Source: Lachnospiraceae bacterium UBA3632 (GTDB taxonomy: Bacteria; Bacillota; Clostridia; Lachnospirales; Lachnospiraceae). Taken from it: DNA of 64,000 nucleotides. The notes below the pieces were generated by a model. It did no database searches. It was not told where the DNA came from and saw nothing but the letters and a program-made list of their open reading frames with translations. Numbering within the stretch: the first letter of the stretch is position 1; every line of letters begins with the position of its first letter. A program made the translations under genes and the position numbers. Below are positions 18,113 through 25,683 of this stretch, piece by piece. The stretch is from positions 1-64,000 of the forward strand of contig DFKZ01000030.1 of the NCBI GenBank assembly GCA_002373975.1, in the 5' to 3' direction.

Positions 18113-18796
18113 ATGAGAATACTTGTATTAAATGGAAGTCCAAAAAAGAAAAGCGATACATTCAGATTAACTGATGCATTTTTAAAAGGGCTGAATTCTG
18201 GTAATGAACATGAGGTTCATATATATAACATAATCGAAAAGAACATAAATCCTTGCAGAGGATGTTTCGGATGTTGGGAGAGGATGGATGGTCATTGTGT
18301 CATTAACGATGATCAGAATGAGATACTCGACTTATATCGTACATCCGACCTTATTATATGGAGCTTCCCATTATATTGTTATGGAATGCCATCACATCTT
18401 AAAGCAGTACTTGATCGCACAATTCCACTGGTGAAAATGAAAATGATACAGTTGCCTGATGGTACAGTTCAACATGAACCATTGGCTGACTTTTCAAATA
18501 TGCATACACTCGTCATATGTGGGTGTGGATTTCCGGATTGGGAAGGAAACTTCGACAGTATGAAATTGATGTGTAAAACATGCTTTGGAAATCCTGAAAT
18601 AATATGTGTACCTGAGACTCCACTAATGAATTCGCCTGCTGCAAGTATTGTAGCGGATCCGCTTCTTGAAAAATTTGTTGAAGCAGGAAGGGAGTATGGC
18701 AGGAACATGGAATTGTCAGCGGACACTATTGCAAAATTGGAAACACCAATGATCTCGGCAGAGGAATATATCCGTAACGTCAACCAAGACATGTAA
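18113..18796 (+). CDS. NAD(P)H-dependent FMN oxidoreductase / iron-sulfur flavoprotein family
   Basis: 227 aa, flavodoxin-like fold. N-terminal MRILVLNGSPKKKSDTFRLT is the FMN phosphate-binding loop of the NADPH-dependent FMN reductase family. NPCRGCFGCW with a following Cys resembles the compact cysteine motif of iron-sulfur flavoproteins. The segment WSFPLYCYGMPSHLKAVLDR is the usual flavin-ring loop. Substrate unknown. The ATG is preceded by AGGTG. It lies between two parS sites, where rsmG/parA would be expected. Confidence 0.8.
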   Translation: MRILVLNGSPKKKSDTFRLTDAFLKGLNSGNEHEVHIYNIIEKNINPCRGCFGCWERMDGHCVINDDQNEILDLYRTSDLIIWSFPLYCYGMPSHLKAVLDRTIPLVKMKMIQLPDGTVQHEPLADFSNMHTLVICGCGFPDWEGNFDSMKLMCKTCFGNPEIICVPETPLMNSPAASIVADPLLEKFVEAGREYGRNMELSADTIAKLETPMISAEEYIRNVNQDM

Positions 18797-19139
18797 CTTT
18801 TATATATCACATTAAAATGTAAAAATGCAAAAAGCATTCATGCTGTTAAGCAATATATGTACCATGTAGGGTACAAATATTACTTATTATATGTGACACT
18901 AAATCTAGATTCAACATAAAAATGTTTCACGTGAAACATCAAGAATAACCTATAACGATTAAACACAAGATAAAGAATAGAATTGTTTAAGAAAACACCA
19001 AATATAGAACCGGGGAATGTGAAACATAAAAATAGGTCTAAAAACCAAACAATAGTATATAAAACGTTTCACAGGAAACAAATACAAGATGTAGTAGATC
19101 TAAAAGCATAATATTAAAGACAGAAAGGATGGATCAAAA
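18797..19139. other. AT-rich spacer with second parS
   Basis: 343 nt without a gene. It holds a perfect parS (18923-18938), a half-site GTGAAACAT near 19019, and a degenerate parS-like CGTTTCACAGGAAACA (19065-19080, three mismatches), followed by AGAAAGGATGG as ribosome site for the next gene. Confidence 0.6.
18923..18938. promoter_or_regulatory. parS: parS chromosome-partition site
   Basis: Second perfect TGTTTCACGTGAAACA, palindromic over 18 bp (18922-18939), 1.1 kb from the first. Two perfect matches to a 16-bp consensus this close are far beyond chance. Confidence 0.92.
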
Positions 19140-20114
19140 ATGCAGAAGGTAAAATGGGGAATACTTGGTACAGCTAATATAGCAAGATGGGCTACAATAC
19201 CGGGAATGAAACTTTCGGAATACTGTGAAATGTATGCTATAGCCGGAAGATCATTGGAAAAAGCGGAAAGTTTCAAAAAAGAATATGGATTTGAAAAAGC
19301 ATACGGTAGCTATGAAGAATTATTAAATGATGAAAATGTACAGGCAGTATATGTACCTCTTCCAAATGATATACATATAAAATGGGTAAAAGCGGCACTC
19401 GAAAAAAAGAAACATGTTTTGTGTGAAAAGCCATTGGCAATGAATGCTGAAGAAGCAATAGAGATGTATGTAACTGCAGAAGCAAATGGCGTTAACCTGA
19501 TGGAGGCATATGCATATCTGCACAGTCCATATGTGGCAAGCCTAAAAAAGGATATCGAAAGTGGAATAATAGGGGAAGTCAACTATATAGATACAGCATT
19601 TATCACTCAGGGATACAAAGAGGACTTCCGACTCCATAAAGAATTCGGCGGTGGAGCAATGTACGATCTTGGATGTTATTGTACCACAATGATCCTATCA
19701 CTTATAAATTCCGATCCGGAATTCGTTAAGGCCACGGCAGAGTTTACTGATCTTGGAGTGGACTTTGCGACAGCGGGATTGATCAGATTCAAAAATGGAG
19801 CAAGAGCTTCTTTCAATGTAGGAATGATATTGGGAGATAATTCCAATTCAAGATTTGACAGATTATATATTCACGGAACAAAAGGTTCGATCCGTTCCGA
19901 GGTAGAATATAATCAGGCAGGTAATCTAAGCTACAGAATATTTACTGTCGATGGAACTGTTGAAAGAAAGATAGATGTTCCACAGAATTATTCTCTTGAA
20001 CTTGACCAGCTAAGCAAATGTATACTTTTTGGAGAAAAGCCATTTATCTCTCAGGAGTTTTCAATCAAAAATGCTGAGTTAATTGACAGCGTGCTAAAAG
20101 AGATAGGATATTAA
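19140..20114 (+). CDS. Gfo/Idh/MocA family oxidoreductase
   Basis: 324 aa. N-terminal Rossmann fold with WGILGTANIARWATIPGM, the cofactor-contact CEKPLAMNAEEA (family motif EKP), and the second-domain GGGAMYDLGCYCTTMI motif that carries the catalytic-region residues. Family members are NAD(P)-dependent sugar, inositol or biliverdin oxidoreductases; the substrate cannot be told here. AAAGGATGG precedes the ATG. Monocistronic in appearance. Confidence 0.88.
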   Translation: MQKVKWGILGTANIARWATIPGMKLSEYCEMYAIAGRSLEKAESFKKEYGFEKAYGSYEELLNDENVQAVYVPLPNDIHIKWVKAALEKKKHVLCEKPLAMNAEEAIEMYVTAEANGVNLMEAYAYLHSPYVASLKKDIESGIIGEVNYIDTAFITQGYKEDFRLHKEFGGGAMYDLGCYCTTMILSLINSDPEFVKATAEFTDLGVDFATAGLIRFKNGARASFNVGMILGDNSNSRFDRLYIHGTKGSIRSEVEYNQAGNLSYRIFTVDGTVERKIDVPQNYSLELDQLSKCILFGEKPFISQEFSIKNAELIDSVLKEIGY

Positions 20115-20177
20115 TAATGATAAAGCTGCATAGGTAATATTGCTGCAGCAGTTTGATCCAAAGGTGTATAGAATAGA

Positions 20178-20711
20178 ATGAAAAAGAAACAGGTAAAACT
20201 ATATAATATAATATTGCCATTTTGGCTGATACTCTGGTTCCCCTCATGGATATGGCTGGTAATCATACCGCTCAACTATATAGTAGACAGGTTGGTGTTT
20301 ACTATAGCTTCCAAAAAACAAAAACCGGAGCTGGATCAAAAGTTTTTCAGAAAGCATACATGGAAATTATATCTTATAGGATTTGGTTCGGATTTTGCCG
20401 GTGTATCTTTACTACTTCTGCCAAACATAATAGAGTTAATATTTGACACAAAAGAGGGTGGTATGTTTGATACTGACAGCTATTATAAGTTTTCAAATGC
20501 GCTGAATTATAACTGCTTTATGCACCCGGTTGCACTTCTTATAACTATTGCGGCAATAGCGATATCGGGACTACTTATCTACATTTTTGACAGGGCTGTC
20601 ATTTTCAAAACAGGAGCGTTCACAAAAGAGCAGGCTAAAAAAATAGCATTATTCCTGGCACTATTTACAGCTCCGTATCTATACCTTTTACCAATGCAAT
20701 TATTTTACTGA
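20178..20711 (+). CDS. predicted four-TM membrane protein, function unknown
   Basis: 177 aa. About four hydrophobic segments: 10-33 (rich in Trp, WLILWFPSWIWLVIIPL), 66-86, 115-137 and 156-175. No catalytic motif or family signature recognised. Weak AAGGTG-like site upstream. It stands alone between the Gfo-type oxidoreductase and the M42 peptidase. Confidence 0.7.
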   Translation: MKKKQVKLYNIILPFWLILWFPSWIWLVIIPLNYIVDRLVFTIASKKQKPELDQKFFRKHTWKLYLIGFGSDFAGVSLLLLPNIIELIFDTKEGGMFDTDSYYKFSNALNYNCFMHPVALLITIAAIAISGLLIYIFDRAVIFKTGAFTKEQAKKIALFLALFTAPYLYLLPMQLFY

Positions 20712-20809
20712 TCGCGTATGTGATCACAACTTGGTATGTAAGGTGGGCCAGAATAGACCAGAATAAAATGCCGAGACCATAATCATTCAAAAAGGAGACT
20801 AATAATATA

Positions 20810-21847
20810 ATGAAATTTGAGTTGAACGAAAAAAACTATTATGAAGAACTTGAAAAAGAATTATCGATCGATTCCGTGACAGGACAGTATCATGAGATGC
20901 AGGACTATCTTGTAAAGCTGATAGAAGAGCTTGGATTTAAAACAAAGACTCTTTACAAAGGAGGAATAATCGTTGATGCGGGAGGTGAGGAAAATCCTCT
21001 TCTTGTAACTGCACATGCCGATACTATCGGAATGATGGTAAGGCATATCAATACCGACGGTACGATCAAAGTCTGCAAAGTTGGCGGATTATATGCTTAC
21101 CATACCGAAAGAGAAAATGTTCGCATTAAGACACGTGAAGGAAAAATCTATACCGGAACAGTTCAGAGAAAAAATGCATCAGTTCACGTAACGGAAGATG
21201 AACTGGATAAAGAAGTAGCAGATTTTGACAAGAATTCTTTTGTAGTTCTTGATGAAGATGTAAAGTCCGCGGAGGATGTAAGAAAGCTCGGAATAGAGAT
21301 CGGTGATTATGTAGCGATGGATCCCAGATTTACAGTTTCAAACGGATACATCAAATCACACTTTATAGACGACAAAGCTCAGGTAGCATTACTCATAGAA
21401 TTGCTTAAGGATATTAAAAAAGGAAAAGTTGGTCTTAAGAGAAAGGTGTATCTCTATATTTCATTCTATGAAGAGATCGGTCATGGCGGATCGATGATTC
21501 CGGAAGATGTGAAAGATTTTCTTGCAGTCGACATCGCATGTATCGGACCTGAGCAGACGAGCGATGAAAGAAAAGTATCCATATTCTGCAAGGATTCAAG
21601 ATTCCCCTATAATATTGATATGTTGAAAGAGCTTGAAGATTGTGCAAAGGAATCAGGTGCTGATTATGTACTCGATATATTCACACCACATTACGGAACC
21701 GACGCAGATCCCGCACTTGTTGCAGGCTTTGATGTACGTCACGGGGCAATAGGACCCGGAACCCGTGCAAGCCACGGATATGAGAGGACTCATATCGATG
21801 CGATAAAGAGTACATATAACCTGCTTGCAGAATATGTTAGCAGATAA
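20810..21847 (+). CDS. M42 family metallopeptidase (glutamyl aminopeptidase/endoglucanase-type)
   Basis: 345 aa, a normal length for M42. Metal and catalytic motifs visible: TAHADTIGMMVR, SHFIDDKAQVALLIELLKD, EEIGHGGSM with the catalytic Glu, and the C-terminal GTRASHGYERTH. A cytosolic dodecameric aminopeptidase by family knowledge. AAGGAG is about 12 nt before the ATG, slightly long. Next gene begins 36 nt downstream, so possibly cotranscribed. Confidence 0.88.
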   Translation: MKFELNEKNYYEELEKELSIDSVTGQYHEMQDYLVKLIEELGFKTKTLYKGGIIVDAGGEENPLLVTAHADTIGMMVRHINTDGTIKVCKVGGLYAYHTERENVRIKTREGKIYTGTVQRKNASVHVTEDELDKEVADFDKNSFVVLDEDVKSAEDVRKLGIEIGDYVAMDPRFTVSNGYIKSHFIDDKAQVALLIELLKDIKKGKVGLKRKVYLYISFYEEIGHGGSMIPEDVKDFLAVDIACIGPEQTSDERKVSIFCKDSRFPYNIDMLKELEDCAKESGADYVLDIFTPHYGTDADPALVAGFDVRHGAIGPGTRASHGYERTHIDAIKSTYNLLAEYVSR

Positions 21848-21883
21848 AACAAAGATCACCACAACACTTAAGAGGAAGCACAT

Positions 21884-22939
21884 ATGAACCTGATCGTGAT
21901 CATAGGAAGCGGCGCCGTAGGAAAAATGACAGTCGGCCAGGAGCTTATGAAAATAACAGATTACCGTCTCTTTCACAACCATATGATGATAGAGCCGGTG
22001 CTTGAGATTTTCGGGAAATTTAACGGCGGACTTGTGACAAAACTTCGAGAAGATATCATTGAAGAATTCCTGAATACAGATTATGAAGGAATGATCTTCA
22101 CATACATGTGGGCATTTGATATGCAGTCCGACTGGGATTATATCAAAGGGATTGCGGAGAAGTTTGAAAAGACCGGCGGTACAGTTTATTATGTTGAACT
22201 TGTTGCCGACAGGGAAGTGAGGATCGAGAGAAATAAATCCGAAAACCGTCTTAAGAACAAAGCATCAAAAAGAGATATCATTACTTCCGAGGACCGCATG
22301 ATCCGTGAGGAGACAAGATATCGTGTGGTCAGCAACGAGGGCGAGATCCCGTTTGAGAATTATATAAAGATCGATAACACAAATATAGAGCCTGATGTTG
22401 TCGCGCAGATGATCAAAGAAAAGTTTAATCTTAAAAGCCCGGGAATAACGGAACTAATGAACCGGGTAAAGCTTGAGGAAGTGAGGGATTATGAGCTTCC
22501 GCTGCTTTATGAAATGCAGATAGAGAGTTTTATGCCTCTTTACGAGAGATATCATGATGACATGTCACCGGCAAAAGAATCATTTGACCGCGTTAAGGCA
22601 AGGGCGGAGAGACCGAACAGAAAATACTACTTCATAAACAAGGATGGGGCAAGAGTCGGGGTCATCAATCTCGGACACAACGATCCCGACGAAAAAGAGA
22701 TCTCTTTTATCAGTCCTCTTTTTATTCGTCCGAAATATCAGAATCAGGGGATCGGATATGTGGCGATCCAAAAAGCTTTTGAAATGTTTCCGGAAGTTAA
22801 GATCTGGAAGCTAGATACGATCAAGCAGGAAGCAAGAAATTGCCATCTATATGAAAAATGTGGATTTGTCCGTGTCGGAGAAGAGCATGTTGTAAATGAC
22901 AAAATGACTCTGGTTGATTATGAATACAGAGTTGAATAA
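21884..22939 (+). CDS. P-loop kinase-like / GNAT acetyltransferase fusion protein
   Basis: 351 aa, two domains. Residues 1-165 start MNLIVIIGSGAVGKMTVGQE, a P-loop of the small nucleotide-kinase kind (GxxxxGKT/M). Residues 185-351 are a GNAT acetyltransferase: IRPKYQNQGIGYVAIQKAFE is the acetyl-CoA Q/RxxGxG/A motif, and CHLYEKCGFVRVGEEHV is the terminal motif. Each half is known separately; the fusion suggests a modifying enzyme, for example one acting on antibiotics or small molecules, but the substrate is unknown. AGAGGA precedes the start. Confidence 0.75.
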   Translation: MNLIVIIGSGAVGKMTVGQELMKITDYRLFHNHMMIEPVLEIFGKFNGGLVTKLREDIIEEFLNTDYEGMIFTYMWAFDMQSDWDYIKGIAEKFEKTGGTVYYVELVADREVRIERNKSENRLKNKASKRDIITSEDRMIREETRYRVVSNEGEIPFENYIKIDNTNIEPDVVAQMIKEKFNLKSPGITELMNRVKLEEVRDYELPLLYEMQIESFMPLYERYHDDMSPAKESFDRVKARAERPNRKYYFINKDGARVGVINLGHNDPDEKEISFISPLFIRPKYQNQGIGYVAIQKAFEMFPEVKIWKLDTIKQEARNCHLYEKCGFVRVGEEHVVNDKMTLVDYEYRVE

Positions 22940-22975
22940 AATAGAATATCTTTCACAAAGGAGGAGTAAAACCAT

Positions 22976-23320
22976 ATGCCATTTATTAATTCAAAAGTAA
23001 GTGTCAAAATAACAGAGGAACAAGAAACCGAACTTAAGTCCAGACTGGGGCAGGCAATATCCATCATACCCGGAAAAAGTGAAAGCTGGCTGATGACGGG
23101 CTTTGAGGATAATTACCATTTGTATTTCAAGGGAGATAACAGCGAGCCCACTGCATTTGTGGAGGTCAGTGTGTATGGAAACCCGGATCCTGATGGGTTC
23201 TCCAAGCTGACCGCCGAGATATCCAAGATATTCGGCGAAGTGCTGGGAATCGCAGCGAACCGTATCTATGTGAAATACTCTGCAACCACGGATTGGGGAT
23301 GGAATGGAAGCAACTTTTAA
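22976..23320 (+). CDS. MIF/phenylpyruvate tautomerase-family protein
   Basis: 114 aa, the MIF length. It keeps the post-Met proline region as MPFINSKVSVKITEEQ and the C-terminal IYVKYSATTDWGWNGSNF typical of MIF-like proteins. Family members form trimers with an N-terminal proline base for keto-enol tautomerisation; Pro2 is present. A strong GGAGGAG site precedes the ATG. The methyltransferase gene starts 11 nt after its stop. Confidence 0.85.
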   Translation: MPFINSKVSVKITEEQETELKSRLGQAISIIPGKSESWLMTGFEDNYHLYFKGDNSEPTAFVEVSVYGNPDPDGFSKLTAEISKIFGEVLGIAANRIYVKYSATTDWGWNGSNF

Positions 23321-23331
23321 GAGTTATAAAT

Positions 23332-24138
23332 ATGGTGATAATTGATAGCCGTATAGATGACGGCAAGGCATTTGACTGGGGAAGAACCTCAGAGGAATAC
23401 GCAAAATACAGGGATATTTATCCGGAAGAATTCTATAAAAAGATTATAGACCGAGGTCTATGTAAGGATGGACAGAATGTCCTTGATCTCGGAACAGGCA
23501 CGGGAGTGCTGCCGCGTAATATGTACCGATATGGTGCAAATTGGACAGGGACGGATATCTCTCCGGAGCAGATAGAGCAGGCAAAACACCTGTCGGATGA
23601 AGCGGGCATGAAGATTTCTTTTTATGCTGTACCTACAGAAACAATCGATTTTCCGGCAGGCAGTTTTGATGTGATCACAGCCTGTCAGTGTTTCTGGTAT
23701 TTTGATCATGAAAAGGTCATGCCTAAATTGGCAGAACTATTGAAACCAAACGGAAGGCTTCTGATCCTATATATGGCATGGCTTCCGTATGAGGACAAGA
23801 TTGCGGGTGCAAGTGAAGATCTGGTTCTAAAGTATAGTCCTAAGTGGTCGGGAGCCGGAGAAACAAAGCATCCTATTCATATCCCTGATGTGACGTATGA
23901 TTATTTTGAACTTGAAGATCATGAAGAATATGACCTTAGGGTACCCTTCACTAAAGAAACCTGGCACGGGAGAATGAAGGCATGCCGCGGAGTCGGTGCA
24001 TCCCTGACCGGGGAAGAGCTCGCAAAATGGGATGATGAGCACAGAAAACTCCTTGATAAGATCGCACCCGAAAAGTTTGAGATCCTTCATTATGCAGCTC
24101 TTGCCCTACTGAAGAAAACCGTTCATGCTAAAATATAA
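23332..24138 (+). CDS. class I SAM-dependent methyltransferase
   Basis: 268 aa. The SAM-binding motif I is NVLDLGTGTGVLPRNMYRYG, motif II-like TGTDISPEQIEQAKHL, and QCFWYFDHEKVMPKLAELLKPNGRL is typical of ubiquinone/ArsM-type Methyltransf_11. The open frame begins at 23293 inside the previous gene, but the ATG at 23332 gives the natural N-terminus; its Shine-Dalgarno is weak (AAGAG), so coupling with the MIF-like gene is likely. Substrate unknown. Confidence 0.82.
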   Translation: MVIIDSRIDDGKAFDWGRTSEEYAKYRDIYPEEFYKKIIDRGLCKDGQNVLDLGTGTGVLPRNMYRYGANWTGTDISPEQIEQAKHLSDEAGMKISFYAVPTETIDFPAGSFDVITACQCFWYFDHEKVMPKLAELLKPNGRLLILYMAWLPYEDKIAGASEDLVLKYSPKWSGAGETKHPIHIPDVTYDYFELEDHEEYDLRVPFTKETWHGRMKACRGVGASLTGEELAKWDDEHRKLLDKIAPEKFEILHYAALALLKKTVHAKI

Positions 24139-24207
24139 AAGTAGACTATGATCGGTGGAAGTTGTTATAACTTCTTATATGAATGTAAGAGAAAGGATTA
24201 GGGATAG

Positions 24208-24684
24208 ATGTTCAGAGAAATGAGGCGCTTTAAGCAGCAGATTTCAAACGAAGAATGTATAGAGATACTGAAGAATGAACTCAGGGGCGTGTTATCTGTT
24301 CTTGGAGATGATGGATATCCATATGGTGTCCCGTTGGATCATTGGTATTCGGAGAGTGACAGGAAGCTTTACTTTCATTGTGCGAAGGAAGGCCATAAGC
24401 TTGATGCGATATCAAAGTGTGATAAGGTAAGCTACTGTGTGATGGACAGGGGCTATCGAAAAGAAGGCGAGTGGGCTCTTAATATCCGTAGCGTAATAGC
24501 GTTCGGACGGATTCGCGAAGTTACAGATGTAGAAAAGAAAAAGGAGATCTGCTCTTGTCTATGCCGAAAGTTTACCGATGATGAAGCATATCTTGAAAAG
24601 GAAATGAGAAATGCCTTTTCACGTGTATGCTGTCTGGAACTGGATATAGAGCATATAACCGGGAAACTTGTAAATGAAGCATAG
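24208..24684 (+). CDS. pyridoxamine 5'-phosphate oxidase-fold protein (NimA-like)
   Basis: 158 aa flavin-binding split barrel. MFREMRRFKQQISNEECIEI followed by GVLSVLGDDGYPYGVPLDH and LYFHCAKEGHKLDAI are the signature of the nitroimidazole-resistance NimA-like/FMN-binding family; an active-site His is at the FHCA segment. By family knowledge it could reduce small aromatic compounds, but a resistance role is not shown. AAAGGATTAGG precedes the ATG; a terminator follows at once. Confidence 0.85.
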   Translation: MFREMRRFKQQISNEECIEILKNELRGVLSVLGDDGYPYGVPLDHWYSESDRKLYFHCAKEGHKLDAISKCDKVSYCVMDRGYRKEGEWALNIRSVIAFGRIREVTDVEKKKEICSCLCRKFTDDEAYLEKEMRNAFSRVCCLELDIEHITGKLVNEA

Positions 24685-24706
24685 GAAGATTATCCGGTTT
24701 AATAGA

Positions 24707-24742
24707 ACGACCCTCCATACTTGGAGGGTTGTATTCTTTTTT
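24707..24742. terminator. bidirectional terminator, copy 1
   Basis: ACGACCCTCCA (24707-24717), loop TACT, TGGAGGGTTGT (24722-24732), then T-rich ATTCTTTTTT. It ends the NimA-like gene on plus and lies 3' of the convergent methyltransferase gene on minus. The same hairpin recurs at 25622. Confidence 0.85.
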
Positions 24743-24769
24743 GTAGCAGTAACAAATTTGGAAGGCTCA

Positions 24770-25582
24770 TTATTTTGCCTGAGGTTTTTTTGTGAGATAT
24801 AACACATAAGTATCGTTAAATACGATCTTGTTGCCCGCATCCAATACTGCATTTCTGAGGCCTTCAAAAAATACCTTTCTGATATCTTCGGGAATTACGA
24901 TATGATCGCAATGGGTTCCGCTGAAAGCTACATATTCGTCTGCGGAAAACTCTCGCCTGCCCTTAAATTCGTATCTTTCCACATCAGAATACCCATACTC
25001 GGAAGCGGCGGTATAACGAAAGCCTCCCTGACGATAGGGGATGGCAGGTTTGTAATACTTGTCATACAATGCCTGTATCTTATCATAAAGCAGCTCGTCA
25101 TTTGACCGGTACTCCGACTGAGTGAGCATCATGGCAAGGGTTCCGCCGGGCTTAAGAAGCTCGAAGGTCTTGTTAAATGCGATTTCCTCGGGGATCCATT
25201 GTATTGTGGCCGCCGAATATATCATATCAAATCTGAGATCCCGGAAATCATGGGTGATAAAATCATCGTTTACGATGTTGAAATTCGGAAACTTATCATA
25301 TTTCTCCTTCATCTTCCGGTAAAGATGCTCGCCCAGTTCTATGGCATGATATTCACAGCCGGTCCTAAGAACAGGCTCAGTTGCCTGCCCGGTACCGGGA
25401 CCAAGTTCCAATACTCTTTTACTTTTCCCTATCTCTGCTTTACTATTTAAAAACGCAAAAAGCTCTTCACTGTATCTCGGACGGTATTTGTCAAACTGAT
25501 CAGGGATAGTGTCAAAGATCAGTCTTAGTTCATCAGTGCCGGCCTCTTTTGTGCGAATGAAACCTTTTTCCGAACGGATCAT
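24770..25582 (-). CDS. class I SAM-dependent methyltransferase
   Basis: 270 aa. Motif I is RVLELGPGTGQATEPVLRTG, with IQWIPEEIAFNKTFELLKPG further on; PDQFDKYRPRYSEELF at the N-terminus is typical of a small-molecule Methyltransf_11/25 group. It is not closely similar to the methyltransferase at 23332. AAAGGAG is about 13 nt before the ATG, rather far. The gene sits as a single minus-strand unit between two copies of the same 26-nt hairpin. Confidence 0.82.
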   Translation of the reverse strand: MIRSEKGFIRTKEAGTDELRLIFDTIPDQFDKYRPRYSEELFAFLNSKAEIGKSKRVLELGPGTGQATEPVLRTGCEYHAIELGEHLYRKMKEKYDKFPNFNIVNDDFITHDFRDLRFDMIYSAATIQWIPEEIAFNKTFELLKPGGTLAMMLTQSEYRSNDELLYDKIQALYDKYYKPAIPYRQGGFRYTAASEYGYSDVERYEFKGRREFSADEYVAFSGTHCDHIVIPEDIRKVFFEGLRNAVLDAGNKIVFNDTYVLYLTKKPQAK

Positions 25583-25621
25583 ATCTGCAGTTTTGCTCCT
25601 TTCCTATCCTATTACAACTGA

Positions 25622-25647
25622 ACGACCCTCCATACTTGGAGGGTCGT
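25622..25647. repeat. hairpin, copy 2 of the terminator stem
   Basis: ACGACCCTCCA (25622-25632), loop TACT, TGGAGGGTCGT (25637-25647): a perfect 11-bp stem, identical to copy 1 except one base. It lies 3' of the chemoreceptor gene. No T-run follows on the minus strand, so termination is less sure than for copy 1. Confidence 0.75.
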
Positions 25648-25683
25648 ATTTGTGATCAGTTGATATGCTTTTCACGATCATGA

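Noticed and set aside
19065..19080. third parS site
   Set aside because: CGTTTCACAGGAAACA has three mismatches including the central CG; noted as degenerate only.
23293..23331. N-terminal extension of the methyltransferase
   Set aside because: Lies inside the MIF-like gene and adds residues without family match.
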